Source: Clostridia bacterium
GTDB lineage: Bacteria; Bacillota; Clostridia; Oscillospirales; CAG-272
Length of the DNA: 28,509 bases
Reading direction: 5' to 3'
Assembly: GCA_017518025.1 (NCBI GenBank)
Contig: JAFWWR010000258.1
Span: 1-28,509, forward strand
Numbering within the stretch: position 1 is the stretch's first letter; each line of letters begins with the position of its first letter. Below are positions 7,911 to 16,328 of the stretch, piece by piece. A program made the translations under genes and the position numbers. The notes beneath the pieces are model-generated. The model was not told the DNA's origin and did no database searches. It saw only the letters and a list, made by a program, of their open reading frames with translations.

Positions 7911-8932
7911 CTTTTTTCCTCCTCTTTTTCGGATCCTTTCCCTTCTCCGGTAAGGTCCGCCAGGTCGGCAATCCTTTCCGAAAAACCGGAACGGGCGAAT
8001 TTTTCCGCTTGCTTTACGGCGTTGAGGAACGCTCTCGCATCGGAGCTTCCGTGTGCTTTGATGACGGGCTTTCTTATGCCCAGGATCGGGGCGCCGCCGT
8101 ATTCGGAGGCGTCGAATCTTGCCTTGAGCCCCCGGAGCTTGCCCTTCATGGGCAGGGCGCAGAGTTTTGTCAGCATCCCGTCCGTCAAAGTCTCTTTCAG
8201 AGTCTTCAGCAGGAACGTGGAAACGCCCTCGGCGAGCTTCAGCGTCACGTTGCCTGTAAATCCGTCCGTGACAAGCACGTCGCACGGTCCGTACGGGATG
8301 TCGCGCGCCTCCACGTTGCCGATAAATCTGACGGAGTCCGTCTCCTTCAGCATCCCATAGGCCTCGACCAGTTCCGGGGTGCCTTTGTGCTCCTCGACGC
8401 CGTTGTTCAGCAGTCCCACTTCCGGCGAGGCGATACCCATCACGTTCTCCACGTAAACGGAGCCGAGGACCGCCCACTGCGCCAGATATTCCGGCAGAGC
8501 GGTGACGTTCGCGCCGCTGTCGAGCAGAAGGACCGGACGAGCGAACGGCAGAACTGTCGCGATGGCCGCGCGTTTGATACCTTTTACGTTTCTCACGATA
8601 AGGGACGAGCCGACGAACAGAGCGCCGGTGTTCCCCGCGCTGACGAAGGCGTCGCCGCCGTCGCGCAAAAGGCGCAGCCCCTCGCTCATGGACGAGTCCT
8701 TTTTCGTCTTGACGGCGGAGAGCGGATCGTCCTCCATGGTGATCACGGTCTCCGTGGGAACGATCTCGATCCTCGACAGGTCGGCGCCAAACTGCGAAAG
8801 GTATTTCTTTATTTCATTTTCGTCGCCGGTGACCACAAGGTCGGCGTCTACGGTCCCGGACGCTTCCGCGACCGCTTTGACGATCTCTTCCGGCGCGCGG
8901 TCGCCGCCCATGGCGTCGATTATGATTTTCAC
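7907..8932 (-). CDS. plsX: Phosphate acyltransferase PlsX
   Basis: The 341-aa protein begins with MKIIIDAMGGDRAPEEIVKA, the hallmark PlsX N-terminus, and contains GNTGALF and VTDGFTGNVTLKLAEG, all conserved in the family. PlsX is a peripheral membrane enzyme that makes acyl-phosphate from acyl-ACP for PlsY, the first step of phospholipid synthesis. The length is normal (about 330-340 aa). A lysine/glutamate-rich tail ends at the rnc start. It follows trmFO after 24 nt. FapR or fatty acid genes are not nearby. Confidence 0.97.
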   Translation of the reverse strand: MKIIIDAMGGDRAPEEIVKAVAEASGTVDADLVVTGDENEIKKYLSQFGADLSRIEIVPTETVITMEDDPLSAVKTKKDSSMSEGLRLLRDGGDAFVSAGNTGALFVGSSLIVRNVKGIKRAAIATVLPFARPVLLLDSGANVTALPEYLAQWAVLGSVYVENVMGIASPEVGLLNNGVEEHKGTPELVEAYGMLKETDSVRFIGNVEARDIPYGPCDVLVTDGFTGNVTLKLAEGVSTFLLKTLKETLTDGMLTKLCALPMKGKLRGLKARFDASEYGGAPILGIRKPVIKAHGSSDARAFLNAVKQAEKFARSGFSERIADLADLTGEGKGSEKEEEKR

Positions 8933-8956
8933 GGAGATACCTCCTCGATCAGGATT

Positions 8957-10300
8957 TCATTCCTCTCCCGCGAGAGTTCGTATAATACCGGCGAGGCGGT
9001 CCGTCTCCTCAAGGGAGCGGCGGGCGAGCGCCTCGTTTCTCATTCGTTTTCCGCCCCTGACCTTCTTTTCAAGGGGCGAGACCACGCCGAAGTTGGCGTT
9101 CATGGGCTGAAAGTCGCCCTGTCCTCCCTCGGACACGTAATGCGCCATGGCGCCGATGACCGTCGTTTTCGGGAACGGAACGGGTTCCTCTCCCCGGGCT
9201 TTGAGCGCGGCGGAAAGGCCTGCGACGAATCCCGACGCTGCCGATTCGACGTATCCCTCCACGCCCGTCATCTGCCCGGCGAAGAAAAGTCTGCCGTCGT
9301 CGGCGACGGAATAATCGGGGGCGAGAAAACCGGGGGAGTTGAGAAACGTATTGCGGTGCATGACCCCGTAGCGAAGGAATTCGGCGTTTTCGAGTCCCGG
9401 GATCATACCGAAGACCCGTCTCTGCTCGGGGAACGTCAGGTGTGTCTGGAAACCCACCAGGTTGAACATGGTCCCGTCTTCGTTCTCGCGTCTGAGCTGG
9501 ACCACGGCGTAGTACGTTTCACCCGTTTCGGGATGCTTTATGCCCACCGGCTTCATGGGGCCGAATCGGAGCGTGTCCTCGCCGCGGCGCGCCATGACTT
9601 CCACGGGCATACACCCCTCGAATACGCGGAGATCGCTCTTTTCGAACTCGTGGAGCTCGGCGGTCTCGGCGTTGAGGAGCTCCCGGTAAAACGCGCGGTA
9701 CTCCTCCTCGGTCATGGGGCAGTTGATATAATCCGGCGTCCCCTTGCCGTATCGGGACGCGAAGAACGCGCGGCTCATGTCGACGGAATCGAACGACACG
9801 ATGGGCGCCGCCGCGTCGTAGAACCACAGTCCTCCCGCTCCGCGGTAGCGGACTATATCCGCCGCCAGGGCGTCGGAGGTCAGCGGTCCCGTGGCGACGA
9901 CGGTGATCCCGTCCTCCGGGATCCCGGTCACCTCCCGGGACTCAACCCGGATAAGGGGGTGGTTTCTGACGCGTTCCGTAACGTATCCGGAGAACAGTTC
10001 CCTGTCGACGGCGAGAGCGCCGCCCGCGGAAACGCGGGTCTTGTCACACGCCTCGATAACGAGAGAACCCAACCGCCTCAGCTCCTCTTTGAGCAGGCCC
10101 GCGGCGTTGGTCACCTCCGCCGAGCGGAGGGAATTGGAGCAGACGAGCTCGCAGAACTTGTCGGACTTGTGAGCCGGAGTCTTCTTTGCCGGCTTCATCT
10201 CGATCAGAGTGACCGGAACGCCGAGCCGCGCCGCCTGCGCGGCGGCCTCGCATCCCGCAAGTCCCGCTCCGATAACGGTAATGCCCTTTTCAGGTCTCAT
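8957..10300 (-). CDS. trmFO: Methylenetetrahydrofolate-tRNA-(uracil-5-)-methyltransferase TrmFO
   Basis: The 447-aa flavoprotein has the FAD-binding GAGLAGCEAA at residues 11-20 and the TrmFO-specific HKSDKFCELVCSNSLRS region and FAGQMTGVEGYVES. TrmFO makes 5-methyluridine at position 54 of the tRNA T-loop, using methylenetetrahydrofolate as carbon donor and FAD, in most Firmicutes in place of TrmA. Its ATG overlaps the topA stop by 4 nt. The topA-trmFO pairing is conserved in Firmicutes. Length and motifs look intact. Confidence 0.97.
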   Translation of the reverse strand: MRPEKGITVIGAGLAGCEAAAQAARLGVPVTLIEMKPAKKTPAHKSDKFCELVCSNSLRSAEVTNAAGLLKEELRRLGSLVIEACDKTRVSAGGALAVDRELFSGYVTERVRNHPLIRVESREVTGIPEDGITVVATGPLTSDALAADIVRYRGAGGLWFYDAAAPIVSFDSVDMSRAFFASRYGKGTPDYINCPMTEEEYRAFYRELLNAETAELHEFEKSDLRVFEGCMPVEVMARRGEDTLRFGPMKPVGIKHPETGETYYAVVQLRRENEDGTMFNLVGFQTHLTFPEQRRVFGMIPGLENAEFLRYGVMHRNTFLNSPGFLAPDYSVADDGRLFFAGQMTGVEGYVESAASGFVAGLSAALKARGEEPVPFPKTTVIGAMAHYVSEGGQGDFQPMNANFGVVSPLEKKVRGGKRMRNEALARRSLEETDRLAGIIRTLAGEE

Positions 10301-12564
10301 TCCTGTCCTTCTTTTTCCTTTTCCTCGTCCGCGGCCTTATATCCGCATTTTTCGTTCCTGCAGACGAGCTGGTTCTTGCCCTTCTTTCTGAGGAGCATAT
10401 CTCCGCATACCGGGCATTTCTCCGCCGTGGGCATATCCCACGAGGAGAACTTGCACTCGGGGTACTTCTCACAGCTGTAGAACATTTTTCTGCTCTTGCC
10501 GTATTTTATGACGATCTCGGAGCCGCAGTCGGGACACTTCACGCCGGTGCCCTTGGTGATCTGCTTGGTGTTCTTGCACTCGGGATAACGGGAGCACGCC
10601 CAGAAATTGCCGTAACGCCCGTTTCTCAGCACCATGTCCGCGCCGCATTTGTCGCATTTCATACCGGAGTCGGTCTTCGGCGTCTCCTTCGGCGGCTCTG
10701 GTTTCTTCTTGAAGAGGGGCTGGGTGTTCCTGCACTTCGGATAGTTGGGGCAGGCGGCGAATTTGCCGAATTTTCCCTCTTTGACTATCATCCTTGCGCC
10801 GCACTTGTCGCAGATTATGTCCGTCTCCTCCACGGGGATCTCGATATCTCCGGGGTTGAGGGTCTTCTGCGCCTCGTCCAGTTCTTTACTGAAATCGGAG
10901 TAGAAATCGTCGAGTACGGTAAGCATCGGCACCGAGCCGTGCTCCACGTCGTCCAGCTTGTCCTCCATGGACGCCGTGAACTTGTAGTCCACGATGTCGG
11001 GGAATTTCTCCACCATGATCTTGGTGATGACCTCGCCGAGAGGCGTGGGCTTCAGGGACTTGCCGTCTCTCTCAACGTAACCTCTCGAAAGGATGATGGT
11101 GATAATGGGGGTGTAGGTGCTGGGACGGCCGATGCCCTTCTCTTCAAGGAATTTGATAAGGGACGCCTCGGTGTATCTTGCCGGGGGCTCGGTGAAATGC
11201 TGGTTCGGCGTCACTGCCTCGGCGATGAGTTTTTCGCCCTGGGTGAGAGCCGGGAGCTTGGTGTTCTCCTCGTTCTCGTCCTCGTCGGTCGATTCTTCAT
11301 AAAGAGACATAAACCCGGAGAACTTCACGGAATAGCCGCTGGCGCGGTACAGATACTTGCCGCAGAGGACGTCCGTCTGCACCGTTGAGAGCTCCGCCCC
11401 CGCCATCTGGCTCGCCATGAATCTGTTCCAGATGAGGCGGTAAAGCTTATACTGGTCGGAGCTGAGGAAGCCCTTGACGGTTGCGGGATCGAGCGCAGGA
11501 TTCGACGGTCTGACCGCTTCGTGCGCGTCCTGGGAGTTGGATCTTGATTTATAGACTCTCGGCTTGTCGGGATAGTATTCCGGGCCGAACTTTTCGGTGA
11601 TATACGCCCTCGCGCTGTCTCTCGCCTCGTCTGCGATACGGAGGCTGTCCGTTCTCATGTAGGTGATGAGACCCTGGGTCCCGCCGAGAGCGGAACCGAG
11701 GTTGATCCCTTCGTAAAGCTCCTGAGCCACGCGCATGGTGCGCTGAGACTGGAAGTTCAGTTTGCGGGACGCCTCCTGCTGGAGGGTGGACGTGGTGAAC
11801 GGAGGCGCGGGATTCTTTATCTTTCTGCCTTTCTTGACGTCGCGGACCACAAAGGGGTTCGTCTCAGCCGCGCGGGCGACCTCCGCCGCCTCGGCGCCGG
11901 TGCGGAGTTCCGTCTTGACGTCTTCGTCAGCCATCCCGAAAAACGACGCGCGGAAGGTTTTGCCCTTGCCGGTCGTCAGATCCGCGTCGACCGTCCAGTA
12001 TTCCTTCGGGTCAAAGTTCCTGATCTCGTTTTCTCTCTCGACGATAATGCGGGTGGCGACGGACTGGACGCGTCCGGCGGAAAGACCGCTTCTGACGGTC
12101 TTCCAGAGGAACGGGCTCAGCTTATAGCCCACGATGCGGTCGACGATACGGCGCGCCTGCTGCGCGTTGACCAGATCCATATCGATGTCGCGGGGCTTTT
12201 TGATGGCGTCCTTCACCGCGGTCTTCGTGATCTCGTTGAAGGTGATCCTCTTGGACTTCCCCTCGGGGATCTCAAGCGCCGCGGCAAGGTGCCAGGAAAT
12301 GGCCTCTCCCTCGCGGTCCGGGTCGGTGGCGAGATATATTTTGTCCGCGTTTTTCGCGTCCTTTTTCAGATCCTTTATAAGGTCGCCCTTGCCTCTGATA
12401 TTGATATAGTGGGCCTCGAAACCGTTGTCCACGTCGATACCGAGGGTAGACTTCGGCAGGTCGCGCACGTGGCCCTTTGACGCCACTACTTTATATCCGG
12501 ATCCGAGATAGCTCTTTATGGTATGCGCCTTGGCGGGCGACTCGACTATTACAAGATTCTGCAT
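10297..12564 (-). CDS. topA: DNA topoisomerase I with four C-terminal zinc ribbons
   Basis: The 755-aa type IA topoisomerase relaxes negative supercoils. It starts with the Toprim domain (VIVESPAKAHTI; acidic DPDREGE at 81-87), and the catalytic tyrosine is Y302 in YMRTDS. The C-terminal fifth holds four successive ribbons: CDKCG...CPNYPKC, CDKCG...CSRYPEC, CPDCG...CEKYPEC and a shorter CPVCG...CRNEKCG. These bind single-stranded DNA and, in other bacteria, RNA polymerase. Three are typical, so four is on the high side. It follows dprA after 64 nt. Confidence 0.98.
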   Translation of the reverse strand: MQNLVIVESPAKAHTIKSYLGSGYKVVASKGHVRDLPKSTLGIDVDNGFEAHYINIRGKGDLIKDLKKDAKNADKIYLATDPDREGEAISWHLAAALEIPEGKSKRITFNEITKTAVKDAIKKPRDIDMDLVNAQQARRIVDRIVGYKLSPFLWKTVRSGLSAGRVQSVATRIIVERENEIRNFDPKEYWTVDADLTTGKGKTFRASFFGMADEDVKTELRTGAEAAEVARAAETNPFVVRDVKKGRKIKNPAPPFTTSTLQQEASRKLNFQSQRTMRVAQELYEGINLGSALGGTQGLITYMRTDSLRIADEARDSARAYITEKFGPEYYPDKPRVYKSRSNSQDAHEAVRPSNPALDPATVKGFLSSDQYKLYRLIWNRFMASQMAGAELSTVQTDVLCGKYLYRASGYSVKFSGFMSLYEESTDEDENEENTKLPALTQGEKLIAEAVTPNQHFTEPPARYTEASLIKFLEEKGIGRPSTYTPIITIILSRGYVERDGKSLKPTPLGEVITKIMVEKFPDIVDYKFTASMEDKLDDVEHGSVPMLTVLDDFYSDFSKELDEAQKTLNPGDIEIPVEETDIICDKCGARMIVKEGKFGKFAACPNYPKCRNTQPLFKKKPEPPKETPKTDSGMKCDKCGADMVLRNGRYGNFWACSRYPECKNTKQITKGTGVKCPDCGSEIVIKYGKSRKMFYSCEKYPECKFSSWDMPTAEKCPVCGDMLLRKKGKNQLVCRNEKCGYKAADEEKEKEGQE

Positions 12565-12628
12565 TTGAACCTATACCTTTCGTTTTTCTGTATTTTTATC
12601 GCGGTGCGCTTATATTATTCCGCGGTGT

Positions 12629-14026
12629 TTATTCGTCCGTGAGCGACGTGAGCGCGTCGTCTCCGTCGGAGCTCCTGCGCAGGAAATATCCTCCGGCGCC
12701 GGCTTCCACCGCTCCGGCGATCTCCAGGAGCGACAGAGAACTGAGCACGTCGCTGATGGGGAGATCGGGTCTCACGAGCTCGTCAGGCGCCACGGGGACG
12801 TCGGGAGTCATGAGCTCGTAGACCTTTATGTTGATCTCGTCGAGCATATCGAAGTCGATACGGCGGGGAGAACCGTCCTCGGGAGGAGGGGGATCCCGTT
12901 TCACCTTGACGAAGCCCGGGGTCTCCGGCGCCTCGTCGCCCATTTTGACGTCTCCGGCGGGCGGCGCGCCTTTCTTCGGCCCGCTGCCTCTGCCTCCGTA
13001 TACGCTTGTTCCGTAGTAATTGTTTCTTCCCCTTGCCATGACGCGAAGCCGTTCCATGGACTCGGCGGCGTAGGCGCTCACGTCCACGTCCCTCAGGGCG
13101 GCGTGAGCCGCCTTGACGCTGACGGAGCGCGGGAAGGTGAATTCGTATTCCGACAGGATATCTTCCGCCGAGGTGGCGATGAGCGCGCCCTCCTTGAGAA
13201 GACCGTTGGTCCCTGCGGAACCGACGGTACCTATCTGACCGGGCACGGCGAAGACCGTCCTGCCTTGATACGCGGCGTGACGCGCCGTGATGAGCGCGCC
13301 GCTTCCCTCGTCCGCCTCGATGACCACCGTGGCGGGAGAGAGGCCGCTGATTATCCTGTTTCTCACCGGGAAATGGGGGCCGAATATCGGCGTTTCCGGC
13401 GGATGCTCCGAAATGACGCATCCGTTTTTCAGGATGGTATAGTAGAGGTCCTTATGATCTTTCGGGTAGATCACGTCGGCGCCTCCGCCCAGCACGGCGA
13501 CGGTAGCGCCGCCCGCCATGATCGCGCCGGTCATTGCCATGGAGTCCGCGCCGAGAGCCATTCCGCTGACGACGACGGCTCCGCCCGCCCCGAGGCCGTA
13601 TCCTATGGAGAACGCGGCGTCCCTGCCGTAGTCAGTCATCTTTCTCGTGCCAACCACGGAGACCGAGAGTTCACGGTCGAAACGCGGCATCCTTCCGAGC
13701 ACGTAAAGCGCCATGGGAGCGTCGCGCAGATTGAGCAGGCTCCTCGGGAAATCCTCGTCCGCCGGAGTCACGATACGCTGGCCACGGGCCTCCGCCCGGG
13801 CGGCGATCTCCTCCGCCGCGGAGAGATCCTTCGATCTGAGGACGTACCTGGTCCTCTCGGCTTCCTTCGCGGAGAGAGTCGGGGTCCCCTTGTCGTTTAC
13901 GGACTCGGGTGACGCGGCGTAGACCTTTTCCGCGCTTCCGAATATGTTGATGAGTTTGACGGCGAGAGCGCTTCCTTTTCCGAAGCTCTCCGCAAGCCAG
14001 ACCCAGTAAAGTCGGTCGTCTTTCAC
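12629..14026 (-). CDS. dprA: DNA-processing protein DprA/Smf
   Basis: The 465-aa protein protects incoming single-stranded DNA and loads RecA during transformation. An N-terminal SAM-like helical region (1-100) leads into the Rossmann-type domain (about 115-295) with VVGTRKMTDYGRD, SGMALGADS, GGGADVIYP and PVRNRIISG. Residues 300-395 are a long G/P-rich, likely disordered linker. Residues 395-450 look like the C-terminal winged helix. The usual length is 360-380 aa, so the linker is an insertion of roughly 90 residues. The GTG at 14026 overlaps the upstream stop (GTGA). No other competence genes are in view. Confidence 0.95.
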   Translation of the reverse strand: MKDDRLYWVWLAESFGKGSALAVKLINIFGSAEKVYAASPESVNDKGTPTLSAKEAERTRYVLRSKDLSAAEEIAARAEARGQRIVTPADEDFPRSLLNLRDAPMALYVLGRMPRFDRELSVSVVGTRKMTDYGRDAAFSIGYGLGAGGAVVVSGMALGADSMAMTGAIMAGGATVAVLGGGADVIYPKDHKDLYYTILKNGCVISEHPPETPIFGPHFPVRNRIISGLSPATVVIEADEGSGALITARHAAYQGRTVFAVPGQIGTVGSAGTNGLLKEGALIATSAEDILSEYEFTFPRSVSVKAAHAALRDVDVSAYAAESMERLRVMARGRNNYYGTSVYGGRGSGPKKGAPPAGDVKMGDEAPETPGFVKVKRDPPPPEDGSPRRIDFDMLDEINIKVYELMTPDVPVAPDELVRPDLPISDVLSSLSLLEIAGAVEAGAGGYFLRRSSDGDDALTSLTDE

Positions 14027-14901
14027 TGTTTATCACCGTCCGGTTCGATCTGCCGGCCTCCCCGCAGTCTGGCGTATTCCCAAAGGATCACCGCCGCGGC
14101 AGCCGACGCGTTGAGACTCTCGCAGGTGTCGGTCATAGGTATGGTAAGGAACGCGGACGCCTCGGAGATGATCTCTCCCGAGATGCCGTGGCCCTCGTTT
14201 CCGATGACTACGCAATCGTCGGGGAAGATCGGGTCGACGCCCAGGACGCCGGCTCCATCGTCGAGGGTCGTGCAGACGAGCCGTCTGCCCTGTTCCCGGA
14301 TCAGTCTGCCGAATTTCGCGCCGTCCGTGATCTCGGCGATACCGATCCTGAAGACCGCTCCCATGGACGCCCTGAGCGCCCGGGGACTCAGCGGATCGGC
14401 GCAGGAGAAAAGAACGGCGTACTCGACGCCGAACGCGGCGGCGGAACGGAGGATAGTCCCCACGTTCCCCGGGTCGCGGACCGAATCGAGGAGCAAAGTC
14501 CTCTTTCCCGCCGCGCCGGCGGCCGCCCCTTCGGGTGAGATGGCGCCGTACCCCTCCGGGAAGGAGGAGACGCAGATTATCCCCTCGGGAGAGCGTTCCG
14601 TCGTTATCTTGTCGAACGCCGGGCCTGACAGGAAAACGATCTTACCTTCGAGAGAAGGATCGGCAAGGCGTTCCGCCGTCCTGTCTGACAGCTTTTCCGC
14701 GCCGTCGAGGCGCAGAAAAACACGCTCCGGTCTTCCGAAGAGGAAGGACTCTTCAAAGAGCTTTTCTCCCTCGCAGAGGAAGGAGCCCGTTTCCCGGCGG
14801 TGCTTCCCGTCGGCAAGTTTCGCGGCGGAAACCACTTCCCCGTTGGATCTGGAGGTCACGAGTTTACCCGTGATACCGCGTACCGTCACTTTTTCTTCCA
14901 T
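14023..14901 (-). CDS. SpoU-family (TrmH-like) RNA 2'-O-ribose methyltransferase
   Basis: The 292-aa protein has an N-terminal substrate-binding part (about 1-135) and a C-terminal SPOUT knot with all three motifs: LLDSVRDPGNVGTILRS, VVIGNEGHGIS and ESLNASAAAAVI. These transfer a methyl group from AdoMet to a ribose 2'-OH in rRNA or tRNA. Its position near rplT is common for clostridial homologues annotated as rRNA methyltransferases, but the target base cannot be read from sequence. The ATG at 14901 is the only sensible start; the frame stays open into rplT, yet that part is rplT in another frame. No clear Shine-Dalgarno precedes it. Confidence 0.9.
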   Translation of the reverse strand: MEEKVTVRGITGKLVTSRSNGEVVSAAKLADGKHRRETGSFLCEGEKLFEESFLFGRPERVFLRLDGAEKLSDRTAERLADPSLEGKIVFLSGPAFDKITTERSPEGIICVSSFPEGYGAISPEGAAAGAAGKRTLLLDSVRDPGNVGTILRSAAAFGVEYAVLFSCADPLSPRALRASMGAVFRIGIAEITDGAKFGRLIREQGRRLVCTTLDDGAGVLGVDPIFPDDCVVIGNEGHGISGEIISEASAFLTIPMTDTCESLNASAAAAVILWEYARLRGGRQIEPDGDKQ

Positions 14902-14924
14902 AACAAAACCCGATATAATACACC

Positions 14925-14952
14925 AAAAGGTGTTGCGCGTGCGCGCAACACC
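14925..14952 (-). terminator. Intrinsic terminator after rplT
   Basis: GGTGTTGCGCG (14929-14939) pairs perfectly with CGCGCAACACC (14942-14952). On the minus strand the stem is followed by only four T, so it may leak into the downstream methyltransferase-dprA-topA genes. Confidence 0.75.
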
Positions 14953-14963
14953 CTGATTTTGGA

Positions 14964-15317
14964 TTATAATGCGGCCTTTGCCTTCTCGACTATCGCCGCG
15001 AAAGCGTCCTTGTCGGACACCGCGATCTCTGAGAGCATCTTGCGGTTGAGATCGATGCCTGCCAGCTTCAGGCCGTGCATGAGCTGGGAGTAGTTGATCC
15101 CGCAGACCTTTGCCTGCGCGGAGATACGCGTGATCCACAGTGCGCGGAAGTCTCTCTTCTTCTGCTTGCGGCCGATGAATGCGTAGTTGCCGCTCTTCAT
15201 GACGGCCTGCTTCGCCATCTTGAAGTGCTTGCTCTTTGATCCCCAGTAACCCTTAGCGGCCTTCAGAACTCTATTTCTTCTCTTGCGCGTCATGAGCGCG
15301 CCTTTTACTCTTGCCAT
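14964..15317 (-). CDS. rplT: 50S ribosomal protein L20
   Basis: The 117-aa basic protein starts MARVKGALMTRKRRNRVLK and contains GYWGSKSKHFKMAKQAV and RRDFR-like KRDFRALWITRI, all diagnostic of L20. It binds 23S rRNA early in 50S assembly and, in Bacillus, represses its own operon by binding the infC leader. A good Shine-Dalgarno (GGAAAGGAA) precedes the ATG. It is the last gene of infC-rpmI-rplT and is followed by an intrinsic terminator. Confidence 0.99.
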   Translation of the reverse strand: MARVKGALMTRKRRNRVLKAAKGYWGSKSKHFKMAKQAVMKSGNYAFIGRKQKKRDFRALWITRISAQAKVCGINYSQLMHGLKLAGIDLNRKMLSEIAVSDKDAFAAIVEKAKAAL

Positions 15318-15352
15318 TTTCAGTTATTTCCTTTCCTTCAAGTCGATGTTTT

Positions 15353-15556
15353 TCAGTCCTTGCCGACGAGGCGTCTGTAGTTGGCCGTCATCGAGGGGCT
15401 GAGGATCTGTCCGCTGCGGAGGTGTCTCTTCCTCTTCTGGGTCTTGTGACCGAGGTTGTGTCTGTGTTCGCCGTGGAAGACCTTGATCTTACCGGTCCCG
15501 GTAACGTGGAATCTCTTAACCGACGCTCTGTGCGTCTTGATCTTGTTTTTTGCCAT
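15353..15556 (-). CDS. rpmI: 50S ribosomal protein L35
   Basis: The 67-aa protein MAKNKIKTHRASVKRF matches L35, and the usual RRLVGKD-type end is present. The ATG at 15556 is chosen because AAAGGA lies 9 nt upstream and because it gives the family start and length (about 65 aa); the open frame extends 15 codons further without homology. It sits between infC and rplT, as in most bacteria. Confidence 0.98.
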   Translation of the reverse strand: MAKNKIKTHRASVKRFHVTGTGKIKVFHGEHRHNLGHKTQKRKRHLRSGQILSPSMTANYRRLVGKD

Positions 15557-15639
15557 TTTGTTTGTCCTTTCAATAAGCGGTGAGCCGTCATGCGGCCGCA
15601 CGCGAATGTGTTTTTTCCAAAGCTTACGGCTTCGGGAGG

Positions 15640-16155
15640 TTATTTTTTCAAAGGTGCAATGAACATGATCATCTGACGGCCCTCGAGCTTCGGCTTCTTT
15701 TCAACGGAACCCGATTCCGAGACCGCCTCGGCAAAACGTTCAAGCATTTCTTCGCCTATCTCGGGATGGGCGATCTCGCGTCCCTTGAATCTGAGACTGA
15801 CTCTCACCTTGTTGCCGCTGTCAAGGAACTTTTTCGCTCTGCCCGCCTTGGTGTCGAAGTCATGCTTGTCGATCCGGCATGAAAGCTGGACCTCCTTCAG
15901 TTCGACGATCTGCTGTTTCTTTTTGGCCTCTCTCTCCTTCTTGTCCTGCTCGTAACGGAATTTTCCGTAATCCATGGCGCGGCACACCGGAGGTTTGGCC
16001 TGGGGAGCGATGAGCACGATGTCAAGATCCCGGTCGTAAGCGTACTTTTTCGCGGAATCAAGATCCATTATGCCGAGCTGCTCGCCGTTTTCGTCGAGCA
16101 TGCGTACCTCGCTGACCCTGATGTCGTCGTTGATATGAAGTTCTTTTGCGCTGAT
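15640..16155 (-). CDS. infC: Translation initiation factor IF-3, apparent ATC start
   Basis: With a start at 16155 the product is 171 aa, the normal IF3 length. The conserved N-domain begins KELHINDDIRVSEVRML and continues into DENGEQLGI; the C-domain has MDYGKFRYEQDKKEREAKK. The only ATG (16101) would cut off the first 18 residues of this conserved part. Upstream of it the frame runs back to a TAA that lies just one codon before ATC at 16155, with no ATG, GTG or TTG between. A strong Shine-Dalgarno (AGGGGGTG) is 8 nt before the ATC. In E. coli and Bacillus infC uses AUU, so that IF3 represses its own synthesis; ATC fits that rule. Transcribed from the promoter at 16300-16328. Confidence 0.93.
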   Translation of the reverse strand: MSAKELHINDDIRVSEVRMLDENGEQLGIMDLDSAKKYAYDRDLDIVLIAPQAKPPVCRAMDYGKFRYEQDKKEREAKKKQQIVELKEVQLSCRIDKHDFDTKAGRAKKFLDSGNKVRVSLRFKGREIAHPEIGEEMLERFAEAVSESGSVEKKPKLEGRQMIMFIAPLKK

Positions 16156-16293
16156 GGTTTATCCACCCCCTGAAAAAATAAAACGTGCAGGAACAGAATC
16201 TCCGCACGACAAAAGGCCCGTCCTGAGCCGTCTGTATTGACCGCACGCGCCTCGGCGGTACGGTGAGAACGGAGATCGTTCTGCTTCCTTTTC
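16156..16293 (-). promoter_or_regulatory. infC-rpmI-rplT leader RNA, probable L20-type autoregulatory leader
   Basis: About 138 nt separate the predicted transcription start near 16293 from the infC start. On the minus strand it holds an early hairpin (AGAACG with CGTTCT), then ACCGC with GCGGT, then the terminator hairpin with its T-run, then the Shine-Dalgarno. Position and parts agree with the L20 leader of Firmicutes. I have not compared it with the covariance model, and I cannot point to the rRNA-like L20 binding fold. Confidence 0.6.
16172..16208 (-). terminator. Leader terminator (attenuator) upstream of infC
   Basis: On the minus strand CGTGCGGA pairs with TCC and GCACG (one bulged T), closing a short loop, and is followed by GTTTTATTTTTT. 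It ends about 17 nt before the infC start, inside the leader. In Bacillus the infC-rpmI-rplT leader is controlled by L20-dependent transcription termination, and this hairpin sits where that terminator is expected. Confidence 0.7.
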
Positions 16294-16299
16294 GCAAAG

Positions 16300-16328
16300 A
16301 TTATAGCACCCCGTCACGGTCTTGTCAA
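16300..16328 (-). promoter_or_regulatory. Consensus sigma-A promoter of infC-rpmI-rplT
   Basis: TTGACA (16323-16328) and TATAAT (16300-16305), both perfect, are separated by 17 nt, with an extended -10 TGC before TATAAT. This is the strongest promoter in the window, as expected for a ribosomal protein operon. Confidence 0.93.

Noticed and set aside
7911..8477. Upstream extension of the rnc frame
   Set aside because: This part is plsX read in another frame; RNase III is complete from the ATG at 7910.
8009..10480. Plus-strand open frame of 823 codons opposite plsX and trmFO
   Set aside because: It lies entirely antisense to two clearly recognised genes and has low-complexity Arg/His/Gly-rich content typical of the reverse strand of GC-rich genes. 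No family resemblance.
14902..15138. Upstream extension of the SpoU methyltransferase frame
   Set aside because: It runs through the rplT terminator and into rplT in another frame.
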